IMG/VR virus record: IMGVR_UViG_3300029989_000046
Location: 1-45,981 of that record
DNA from: a virus
Strand: one strand, 5' to 3'
Length of the DNA stretch: 45,981 nucleotides
Positions 22,060 to 27,889 of this stretch are shown here, one piece after another. The translations under genes and the position numbers were made by a program. The first letter of the stretch is position 1; every line of letters starts with the position of its first letter. The notes beneath the pieces are model-generated. The model was not told the origin of the DNA. It ran no database searches and saw only the letters and a program-made list of their open reading frames with translations.

Positions 22060-22374
22060 ATGGCACGCAATACTACACACTCAGTCTTCATTGTATTCGA
22101 TGACGATTCGATATTCCGGTTCGAAACGGTGGAGGAGGAAATCGAGCCGCAAATCCGATACTGGCTCGGGGGCCACAAGCATCCGCGCTGGAAGGCGAAC
22201 GAACATGGGGTTAAGTCGATCTACTCTCTCCCCCGGAAACACGTCACCGAACATATCGGCGTCTGGGAGGCGATTATGAAAAAGGAATCGGAGGAGAGAT
22301 TCGCCTCAGTGGAGGCCCAGCAATTTGCTAACTACATGCAACTGAAAGCAAAATTCGAAAACAAAAAACAATAA
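22060..22374 (+). CDS. Unknown accessory protein (104 aa)
   Basis: 104 aa from ATG 22060. It has a beta-rich start (S-V-F-I-V-F-D-D-D-S-I-F-R-F-E-T-V), a central W-L-G-G-H-K-H-P-R-W, and a helical Lys/Glu-rich end. A longer open frame upstream overlaps the previous gene and was rejected. Function unknown; operon position suggests host interaction. Confidence 0.55.
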   Translation: MARNTTHSVFIVFDDDSIFRFETVEEEIEPQIRYWLGGHKHPRWKANEHGVKSIYSLPRKHVTEHIGVWEAIMKKESEERFASVEAQQFANYMQLKAKFENKKQ

Positions 22375-22375
22375 C

Positions 22376-22699
22376 ATGAACGAAACATACATTACCATTC
22401 CCGCGCGCAGTATCGACATGCCCAACGGCAAGAAATATCTCGCCAAAGCCAATCGCCTGATCGAAATCTCCAGGCATCGGCTGGAGAAGTTTCAAAAAGG
22501 ATACATAGGAAAATCAGAAAACCTGACAGAAAACCTGACAAACAACATTCAGGAAGACCGCTTGATGAAGTCTGTTCGGTATTGGAGTGCGGTGCAGTCT
22601 GCGCTTGAGGACGGATTTGAAATTCAAATCGCGATATCTTGGTTTGAGATTTTGAGTGTGGCTTCGGAGAAGCCCCTTAATGAAGAGGAAAAAGAATGA
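22376..22699 (+). CDS. Unknown accessory protein (107 aa)
   Basis: 107 aa, helical and charged, with a short imperfect repeat S-E-N-L-T-E-N-L-T-N-N in the middle. It begins 1 nt after the upstream stop with an A-rich leader and overlaps the next ATG by 4 nt. No family recognised. Confidence 0.55.
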   Translation: MNETYITIPARSIDMPNGKKYLAKANRLIEISRHRLEKFQKGYIGKSENLTENLTNNIQEDRLMKSVRYWSAVQSALEDGFEIQIAISWFEILSVASEKPLNEEEKE

Positions 22700-23604
22700 A
22701 GAAAAATAAAGAAGTCGAGTTCCATGGGAAACTGGAAACAGAATGCCGAAATGCATATAAAGAATACGTCGTATTGAATATGCCTAAAGCTGATGTTCGG
22801 CATATCGATGCGGATTGGTGGGCGTTGGCGGTAAAGACCGGGATCATTCCTATCGTTGCGTTTCGCAGGCGATGGATGAATGAGCATCTTCCCGCCAAGT
22901 CTGAGGCTATCAGCAATCAGAATACCACGACGTTAGGTATCCTTATGGAGGTTCAGGAAGAGCGCAGAAAACAGATCGAAATCCACGGCTGGACGCCGGA
23001 ACACGACGACGATCATACTAAGCGCGAGCTTGTCATGGCGGCGTGCGCCTACGCTGGCGGAACTGGGTTACGGAAAACAAACGACCGTTCTATTTGGCCT
23101 TGGAGCCATAAGGCCAAGGTGAAGGTGTGGGAGTCGGGGGGGCGCAAGCGGCTTATCAAGGCCATGGCGTTGCTGGTTGCTGAAGTGCAGCGCATCGACC
23201 GTGCCAAGGGAAGGGCGTGGAATGAACTCCATAAAGACTATTCTTCAAGGCAGCGAACGGAGCGAGATTGGGACGAGGTGAAGTCTTACGGAGAGGAATT
23301 ATATTTTAGTAAGGGAGCGTTCCTTCTCCTCGCCTCCGCGATGAAGAAGCGGGAGGAGGAAGTCCAACATTGGATTGGAGTAGCGCAGAGTATCGACCAA
23401 GAGAGGAAAAGCATTCAGATAGAGGCCGATACGTTAAGAAGTCATTTCCGCAATAGCGAAAAGGAACTCGCCGCCGCCAAGGAGGGGGCATCTAGCAGAG
23501 TCGGGGTGCTGGAAGCCTACAGGCAGTCTCACGGGATTCTCTGTCAATGTGCATGCTGTAAGGGGTTTGAAGCCCTCGCCGCCTACGAGGCGAGTAAGAA
23601 ATAA
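22696..23604 (+). CDS. Phage protein with E-H-D-D helical domain plus coiled coil
   Basis: 302 aa. The centre (about 85-170) has I-L-M-E-V-Q-E-E-R-R-K-Q-I, W-T-P-E-H-D-D-D-H, E-L-V-M-A-A-C-A-Y-A and W-P-W, then K-A-M-A-L-L-V-A-E-V-Q-R-I-D-R. This pattern recurs in many phage and prophage proteins of uncertain role and looks like an all-alpha metal-binding, MazG/HD-like fold. A long coiled coil (about 215-270) and a C-terminal C-Q-C-A-C-C cysteine cluster follow. It could hydrolyse nucleotides or bind a host protein. Only the domain pattern is certain. Confidence 0.55.
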   Translation: MKKNKEVEFHGKLETECRNAYKEYVVLNMPKADVRHIDADWWALAVKTGIIPIVAFRRRWMNEHLPAKSEAISNQNTTTLGILMEVQEERRKQIEIHGWTPEHDDDHTKRELVMAACAYAGGTGLRKTNDRSIWPWSHKAKVKVWESGGRKRLIKAMALLVAEVQRIDRAKGRAWNELHKDYSSRQRTERDWDEVKSYGEELYFSKGAFLLLASAMKKREEEVQHWIGVAQSIDQERKSIQIEADTLRSHFRNSEKELAAAKEGASSRVGVLEAYRQSHGILCQCACCKGFEALAAYEASKK

Positions 23605-23627
23605 AACGTAATACTAATACAATAATT

Positions 23628-23897
23628 ATGAGTGAACTGGATTCAGATATTAAAAAAGCATCGGATTATGTGAATGCTAATTTTTTTAGCCCAAAAACCC
23701 ATCTTGCTATAGGCATCCAAAATGACTTTAAGAGAACGTATATAGACGGAATGCATTGTGAGAGGAAAAATAGCAATGAACTGCGCCTGATGCTCGCTAA
23801 GGTCATGGGCAAGATCGTTCGGGAGGGCGATGGCTGGCAGGACGAAGTGTTCACGGAAGCGGAATCGCTGCTTAAACGTCATGGAGTTACTATTTGA
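23628..23897 (+). CDS. Unknown accessory protein (89 aa)
   Basis: 89 aa, mostly helical, with S-D-I-K-K-A-S-D-Y-V-N-A and W-Q-D-E-V-F-T-E-A-E-S-L-L-K-R-H. The leader is AT-rich with AATACAATAATT before the ATG, including a TACAAT that could be a -10, though no -35 is clear. Function unknown. Confidence 0.55.
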   Translation: MSELDSDIKKASDYVNANFFSPKTHLAIGIQNDFKRTYIDGMHCERKNSNELRLMLAKVMGKIVREGDGWQDEVFTEAESLLKRHGVTI

Positions 23898-23898
23898 T

Positions 23899-24147
23899 AT
23901 GAATGACATTGAATTAAGAAAAATTCTCCCGTTTTTGTTTGAGCGCAACAAGCGCGCTGCCGTGTTCCTGGCTAATACGGTGAAAGGATCGCGCGTCTGG
24001 ACGGAGGATTTAGGTTACTGGTGCGAAAGCACGATGCGCGGGAAAGATGGGGGAGTGATAATTCCGTTGCTTGGCGGCATTCGCGTCATCCTCCCGGAAT
24101 CCGATGGATTTAAAGAAGAAACATACCAAGTTAGCAGATTCGATTGA
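23899..24147 (+). CDS. Unknown accessory protein, paralogue of the 21570 gene
   Basis: 82 aa from ATG 23899, 1 nt after the previous stop. It has the same start motif as the 21570 product (hydrophobic helix with N-[KR]-x-A-A-V-[FL]-L) and a later V-I-I-P-L-L-G-G-I-R-V-I-L-P, comparable to that protein's V-R-V-T-V-P-L-P. The shared core suggests a small alpha/beta domain duplicated within the operon. Confidence 0.55.
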   Translation: MNDIELRKILPFLFERNKRAAVFLANTVKGSRVWTEDLGYWCESTMRGKDGGVIIPLLGGIRVILPESDGFKEETYQVSRFD

Positions 24148-24148
24148 T

Positions 24149-24433
24149 ATGACTACAATAGACTCACCAAAGGTCATGGATGTGTTCGCCAGGATGTTCC
24201 CTGGCTATGATGGAATGTATTCCAGAATAGAGGCTGAGATTAAAAATCAAAGGATTGCATGGGCTCGAAAGGTGGAGTCCGACGTTGAGGCGTTGATGGC
24301 GGCAAACCCTGGAACCGATCCCCATCATATCCTGATGACTCAGCAATTCGGATTGCCGTTTGGAGAATATTCAATTCGGTTATTTACACCTGATGAACTT
24401 CTGGAATTATCTCTTTCATCATCGCAACTATAA
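24149..24433 (+). CDS. Unknown accessory protein (94 aa)
   Basis: 94 aa, helical, with R-M-F-P-G-Y-D-G-M-Y-S-R-I-E-A-E-I near the start and F-T-P-D-E-L-L-E-L-S-L near the end. Start 24149 lies 1 nt after the previous stop; the longer frame from 24071 overlaps it. Function unknown. Confidence 0.5.
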   Translation: MTTIDSPKVMDVFARMFPGYDGMYSRIEAEIKNQRIAWARKVESDVEALMAANPGTDPHHILMTQQFGLPFGEYSIRLFTPDELLELSLSSSQL

Positions 24434-24443
24434 AATTAATATT

Positions 24444-24836
24444 ATGGAAGAAAATTACCTACCGTCACGTTCAATGGAGAGTATTACGGTCTATGTGGAG
24501 AGCGCGATTGAAACCGGCGATCTTGGAATGACTCCGATAAATCTCAAGGACATCGTGTTTCATCTTCGCAATAACATGAAAATTAACAAAGGTATGAGCG
24601 ACGAGATGCTTGCATCGATTAAGGTAAGGGAGGACTTAAGGGCGGAAATAGAAGCAAAGACAAAAATGCTCAACGAGCTTGGGGGGTCGCTTGAGAGTGC
24701 GGCACAGACTCAGCGCGGCATGCAGGTGACAATCGATCAGTTGGAGAAGGATTACGCTGATCTGAGGCAAGATCGGGATGTCAGCGAGCATGCGCTCAAG
24801 CTGTCGATTCGGACGATTATCGAAGCAATTAAATAA
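24444..24836 (+). CDS. Coiled-coil accessory protein (130 aa)
   Basis: 130 aa. Residues 50-125 are a continuous charged coiled coil (L-R-A-E-I-E-A-K-T-K-M-L-N-E-L, V-T-I-D-Q-L-E-K-D-Y-A-D-L-R-Q-D-R). It probably oligomerises or binds a partner. ATG 24444 follows an AT-rich leader; the open frame upstream (24360) overlaps the previous gene. Function unknown. Confidence 0.55.
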   Translation: MEENYLPSRSMESITVYVESAIETGDLGMTPINLKDIVFHLRNNMKINKGMSDEMLASIKVREDLRAEIEAKTKMLNELGGSLESAAQTQRGMQVTIDQLEKDYADLRQDRDVSEHALKLSIRTIIEAIK

Positions 24837-24848
24837 CGAAATACAATT

Positions 24849-25139
24849 ATGGAAAAAGAAGAAGTCAAGCATGCCGCTATTGCGCTACCGGCTTACACGC
24901 GAGAGGCTAGGGATAGATATGAGAAGAGCTTGGATGTTATCGAGAAGCTGCCGGATAGCGTCCCTCATGGCAATACCATGCTGGCCGTTCAGATTGCCCA
25001 AAGTGATTACATCATTGTAATGCTTGAGCAGCTTGTGTCTCAAAATCACCTCGCGCTTTCGATGATGGGGGAGGCGCGGAGCGCGGCAACTGAAGTGAGG
25101 GTTGAAGGAAAGCTGCCTGATCCCCCTGAGTTTCCGTAA
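24849..25139 (+). CDS. Unknown helical accessory protein (96 aa)
   Basis: 96 aa, helical (Y-T-R-E-A-R-D-R-Y-E-K-S-L-D-V-I-E-K-L; M-L-A-V-Q-I-A-Q-S-D-Y-I-I-V-M-L-E-Q-L), ending Pro-rich. The A-rich leader AACGAAATACAATT precedes the ATG. Function unknown. Confidence 0.5.
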   Translation: MEKEEVKHAAIALPAYTREARDRYEKSLDVIEKLPDSVPHGNTMLAVQIAQSDYIIVMLEQLVSQNHLALSMMGEARSAATEVRVEGKLPDPPEFP

Positions 25140-25172
25140 GTGTAAGGACTAAAATAGTATTGCGCAAAAAAT

Positions 25173-25433
25173 ATGAAATGCTATTTCATTTCTTGGTTGT
25201 GGAAAGATGATGATGAAGAAATGGAGATTCAAAATTCCGTTTGGAAGGGAGAGTTGTCTTGCTTCATCATGTTAAAGAAACGTGAGGCTGATGAAAAACA
25301 CATGAGGGACTTGGAGTTCTCCAGGGAGCGACACCCCCTCATGCGCCCCAAGCCGATTGGCTTTACTATCGTTTCTGCAATTCAGGTTCCTGAGTCCGAA
25401 TATATGACTCTGGAAGCCGCCATTAAACAATAA
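25173..25433 (+). CDS. Unknown accessory protein (86 aa)
   Basis: 86 aa starting M-K-C-Y-F-I-S-W-L-W-K-D-D-D-E-E, with an alternating strand/helix pattern (F-T-I-V-S-A-I-Q-V-P-E). It reads like a small ferredoxin-fold protein but no family is recognised. The 33-nt gap before it contains TATTGCGCAA, a palindromic word also found near 19686. Confidence 0.5.
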   Translation: MKCYFISWLWKDDDEEMEIQNSVWKGELSCFIMLKKREADEKHMRDLEFSRERHPLMRPKPIGFTIVSAIQVPESEYMTLEAAIKQ

Positions 25434-25446
25434 CAAATAACGAAAA

Positions 25447-26442
25447 ATGACCGACACCAATACCGCCGCACCGCACAACCCCCTGGCCCTCCCTGGTCAG
25501 AAGATCGTCTCTACCGGCAAGACGAACGCCGTCAAGGACACCAAGGCCCCGGCGCAGCCCGCCAACGCCAGCCGCGACATCGAAAAGCCTTCCCCTGCAA
25601 TCGCCCCTCTTGACCCTAAGAAAGTCGCTGAGGCCAAGGCCCTGAAGGCGAAGCTTGATGCCGCTAAGAAGCCATTGGCCGATAAGCCCAAGGCGGCAAG
25701 AAAACCCAAGCCGGAAGCTAAGAAAAATTCGGCCAAGCCCAAGCCCGAAAAGAAGACGAATGTTTCGAAGAAGGATTCGAAGCCTGAAGCTAAGAAGCCT
25801 GTCGTAAAGTCCACCGAGAAGGCCCCTCGCGCCACCACCAAAATCACTCCGAACCTGACTCCCGAAAAACAGGCCAAGATTGACGAACTGATTCGGGAGC
25901 GAGCGAAGTTCGAAAAGGACTCGAAGGAATACGCTGCGCTCTCCCAGAAGATTCGCGTTCTTCGCAACCCCGAAGGCGTCAAGGAATCGAATGGTAAGCG
26001 GCGGGAGACTCAGAACGAGTGGCTGCGGAACAAGTATGCCACCGATTCCGAGTTCCGGGAGAAGCAGGTGAAGGCGGTTCGCAGTTGGCGGAAGAAGAAC
26101 CCTGATCGCGTGGCTTCCTACAACTCCAAGAGGAAGAAGTCTCCCCAGTTCCGTGGCGCGACGAAGGTTCGCAATACAATCATTGGTGGGCTGAGTCGCC
26201 CAAAGACGAATTGCGGCCCCAAGCGGGACGCAAAGGCGTTCACTGGCCTCGTCGGCTGCACGCGCGAGACGTTCCAGAAGCATATTGAGTCGCAGTTCTC
26301 CAAGGGCATGACCTGGGAGAATAAGGGCGAAAAGTGGACGGTCAGCTTTAAGGCTGAACTCTCCAAGTTCGACCTCACGAAGGAAGAGGAAATGAAGAAG
26401 GCTGCGCATTACAAGAACGTTATCGTTGTTGCCTACGAATAA
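25447..26442 (+). CDS. Histone-H1-like domain fused to a degenerate HNH module
   Basis: 331 aa. Residues 1-135 are a Lys/Ala/Pro-rich tail (repeats such as K-P-E-A-K-K and K-P-K-P-E) like histone H1 or bacterial H1-like nucleoid proteins. Residues 180-331 follow the layout of common phage HNH endonucleases: basic helical repeats with E-F-R-E-K, K-K-N-P-D-R-V, then G-C-T-R-E-T-F-Q-K-H-I-E-S-Q-F and G-M-T-W-E-N, then F-D-L-T-K-E-E-E. Where active relatives have W-H-I-D-H-I, this one has W-T-V-S-F-K (S300, F301), so the catalytic D-H pair is lost. Likely a non-cutting DNA-binding or nucleoid-remodelling protein. Confidence 0.65.
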   Translation: MTDTNTAAPHNPLALPGQKIVSTGKTNAVKDTKAPAQPANASRDIEKPSPAIAPLDPKKVAEAKALKAKLDAAKKPLADKPKAARKPKPEAKKNSAKPKPEKKTNVSKKDSKPEAKKPVVKSTEKAPRATTKITPNLTPEKQAKIDELIRERAKFEKDSKEYAALSQKIRVLRNPEGVKESNGKRRETQNEWLRNKYATDSEFREKQVKAVRSWRKKNPDRVASYNSKRKKSPQFRGATKVRNTIIGGLSRPKTNCGPKRDAKAFTGLVGCTRETFQKHIESQFSKGMTWENKGEKWTVSFKAELSKFDLTKEEEMKKAAHYKNVIVVAYE

Positions 26443-26471
26443 GAAGTAATCTCACCACCACACCACGCACC

Positions 26472-26600
26472 ATGAATAAAAGCACAACTCCGTTCCTTAC
26501 TGAAAAGCAGAAATCCGAAAAGCATATCGAAACCCGAGATAAGGTCAGGAAGCTTTCGGATGAAAATATTCAGACCAAGCCTGCTTATGTCACGCGATAA
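26472..26600 (+). CDS. Small charged protein (42 aa)
   Basis: 42 aa, Lys/Glu/Thr-rich, starting M-N-K-S-T-T-P-F-L-T-E-K. It is preceded by the clearest C/A leader in the window (CACCACCACACCACGCACC) directly before the ATG, which argues that it is translated. The next gene starts 4 nt after its stop. Function unknown. Confidence 0.5.
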   Translation: MNKSTTPFLTEKQKSEKHIETRDKVRKLSDENIQTKPAYVTR

Positions 26601-26604
26601 TAGA

Positions 26605-26823
26605 ATGTGTCGCGTGACGTTCACGCCTCGTCGGCTGACGATTGAGGGTAAGCCAACGGCAGAGGCAACAATGCCGATTCGCTACAACTACCCTGGAGGA
26701 ATGAACCGAAAGGAGTTTCGGATCGCCATGCGAGAGGCCAAGAAAAAGGCCCATCGTCTGGGCCGCATGCTCGATAGCAGGGCTTCGGATGAAGCTGAAT
26801 CTGCCGTCGCAGGAACGAAATAA
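26605..26823 (+). CDS. Small basic protein (72 aa)
   Basis: 72 aa from ATG 26605: a beta-like N-terminus (C-R-V-T-F-T-P-R-R-L-T-I-E-G-K) and a basic helix (R-K-E-F-R-I-A-M-R-E-A-K-K-K-A-H-R-L-G-R). The size and charge would suit nucleic-acid binding. It is the last gene before the 1.07-kb non-coding locus. Confidence 0.5.
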   Translation: MCRVTFTPRRLTIEGKPTAEATMPIRYNYPGGMNRKEFRIAMREAKKKAHRLGRMLDSRASDEAESAVAGTK

Positions 26824-26841
26824 AATTTCTAAAAATTCCTG

Positions 26842-26869
26842 TTGACGTTCGAATACAATTCGGTATGTT
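26842..26869 (+). promoter_or_regulatory. Promoter of the non-coding locus
   Basis: TTGACG (26842-26847), 16 nt, TATGTT (26864-26869). It lies 18 nt after the last accessory gene, and no ORF follows, so it should drive untranslated RNA. Confidence 0.5.
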
Positions 26870-26875
26870 GAATCC

Positions 26876-26985
26876 GACTCGAAGCATTGACGAGTATAAA
26901 ACAGGCGGTCGTAGCTTGCGCGACTTGAAATAGGAATAGAGAAGGTTAACCCCTTCCGAGGACAAGCATAAGGGGTTTTAATTTT
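26876..26985 (+). ncRNA. Candidate small RNA (about 110 nt)
   Basis: It is bounded by the promoter at 26842 and an intrinsic terminator at 26948-26985. Short stems are visible: ACTCG/CGAGT (about 26878-26896) and GTCG/CGAC (about 26909-26925). There is no ORF of note. It may be a stand-alone small RNA or the 5' end of a longer transcript if the terminator leaks. No known family recognised. Confidence 0.45.
26948..26985 (+). terminator. Intrinsic terminator in the non-coding locus
   Basis: AACCCCTT (26948-26955) pairs with AAGGGGTT (26970-26977), 14-nt loop, followed by TTTAATTTTG. Confidence 0.75.
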
Positions 26986-27220
26986 GTTCTTTGTAATTTC
27001 CGTTAGGAAAAAAGTTGGGTATTGCAACGCTGTTTTATCGTGGATGTGATTTGCTCGGTTACTCCAGATATTTTCAGTGGTTAAGACCATCACCCGAATC
27101 CGTAATTGCATAAAAGCGGAATCCAAATCCGTTCAGAGAATGGTTCCCCTTTCCCATTCAAAAGAACTTGTCCTCTCACCGGCACGGACAGCGTAACAAA
27201 TAAGCGGGTTTGATTTGATT

Positions 27221-27334
27221 TAGAGGATGCGACGAGAGGCTAAAGTCGGCTAGGAATGAGAAAACAGCATTCCGTTTTAAAGTATAGGAGTCTTACGGGA
27301 ACACGGTATCGCAGGTTCGAATCCTGCTCCTCTA
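27221..27334 (+). tRNA. tRNA-like element, 114 nt, anticodon unresolved
   Basis: The acceptor stem TAGAGGA (27221-27227) pairs perfectly with TCCTCTA (27328-27334). A D-arm follows: CGAC (27230-27233), loop with AGG, GTCG (27245-27248). The T-arm is canonical: GCAGG, loop TTCGAAT, CCTGC (27311-27327). The middle (27249-27310) is 62 nt, about 24 nt longer than even a long-variable-arm tRNA. It holds GGAATG/CATTCC with a 9-nt loop lacking a proper U33, so no anticodon can be assigned. CCA is not encoded (ACAA follows). It could be a split, degenerate or structural tRNA mimic. Confidence 0.5.
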
Positions 27335-27509
27335 ACAATTTCTGTTCCCGGCGCGATAATGCGTGGAGGGTATCTGGCATGGAGGGAGGCGCGCTGGGAA
27401 CAGATTCGAATTGGTGAAAGTCGTCATGTGAAGATACCTAGGCATAGGAACCGCATGAAAATTCGAATCGACAAGTAACCAGACCTTAGCAAGTCCTGTA
27501 AACTGCTTA

Positions 27510-27548
27510 CCCCTGACCGCCTTGAAGAAAGGCCAGGGGATTTAATTT
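27510..27548 (+). terminator. Terminator-like hairpin
   Basis: CCCCTG (27510-27515) and, after a 3-nt bulge, GCCTT (27519-27523) pair with AAGGC (27529-27533) and CAGGGG (27534-27539). The loop is GAAGA, followed by ATTTAATTT. Confidence 0.65.
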
Positions 27549-27555
27549 CGCAATG

Positions 27556-27844
27556 CGATAACGAATAGTTTGAATACACTATCCAAAAGGTTCCGGTTCC
27601 GTGGGCACCGAAAGAGCGGGCGCACTGTAACGGCGGGCGCGAAAGCCATTAGCCTAACCGGTTTGCCGGGCAACTGTGGTGATTAGGAAGACGACGCGAA
27701 CGTCAACGCCGTGTGTGGCATGGGGTTGCCAACAACCCAAAAAGGTTCCCGTCAGAACGGTCAGACATCATTCCGTCCGTATGGGTCAAAACCGGTAGAA
27801 ATCTGCAATGGTTAATAGCCAAAGCGGAATTTCTACCGGTTTTT
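27556..27844 (+). ncRNA. Second candidate structured RNA
   Basis: A stretch of about 290 nt with stems CGGT/ACCG (27594-27610), CCTAA/TTAGG (27653-27687) enclosing CCGG-TTTG-CCGG, and GGGTT/AACCC (27723-27738). It also has a direct repeat GCGGGCGC (27616 and 27633), and ends in the very strong terminator at 27788-27849. The open frame that crosses it upstream of the tailspike gene has no protein-like features. It might be an independent RNA or a long 5' leader of the tailspike transcript that is stopped at the terminator. Confidence 0.4.
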
Positions 27845-27849
27845 CTTTT
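27788..27849 (+). terminator. Strong intrinsic terminator before the tailspike gene
   Basis: AAAACCGGTAGAAAT (27788-27802) pairs perfectly over 15 bp with ATTTCTACCGGTTTT (27829-27843), with a 26-nt loop and then TCTTTTTC. It isolates the non-coding locus from the tailspike/lysis genes. Confidence 0.85.
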
Positions 27850-27889
27850 TCTTGCGCTAACCTTTTCAGACCGCTTAACTTGCCTCGAC

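Larger units (their letters stand above)
27000..27548 (+). ncRNA. Candidate large structured RNA containing a tRNA-like fold
   Basis: About 550 nt without a plausible gene but with successive stems: GTTG/CAAC (27015-27028), GAATGG/CCATTC (27138-27159), TGTCC/GGACA (27169-27190), the tRNA-like element (27221-27334), a 15-bp stem with one G-T pair (27341-27355 with 27390-27404), and GATTCGAATT/AATTCGAATC (27403-27469). A terminator closes it at 27510. Such density is typical of large ornate RNAs. Families such as GOLLD and ROOL occur in phages, often near tRNAs, and have comparable sizes. Membership cannot be judged without a covariance search. Confidence 0.5.

Noticed and set aside
25423-26409. 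328-codon minus-strand frame opposite the H1-like gene
   Set aside because: It is Leu/Arg/Gly-rich because it complements Lys/Ala/Pro/Glu codons; no promoter, leader or domain.
27000-27548. tmRNA
   Set aside because: A tRNA-like acceptor and T-arm are present, but no tag-peptide frame, no pseudoknot layout and no matching 5' tmRNA half could be found.
27713-27889. Upstream extension of the tailspike reading frame
   Set aside because: The extension runs through a 15-bp perfect terminator stem and structured RNA; the ATG at 27890 begins the protein-like sequence.
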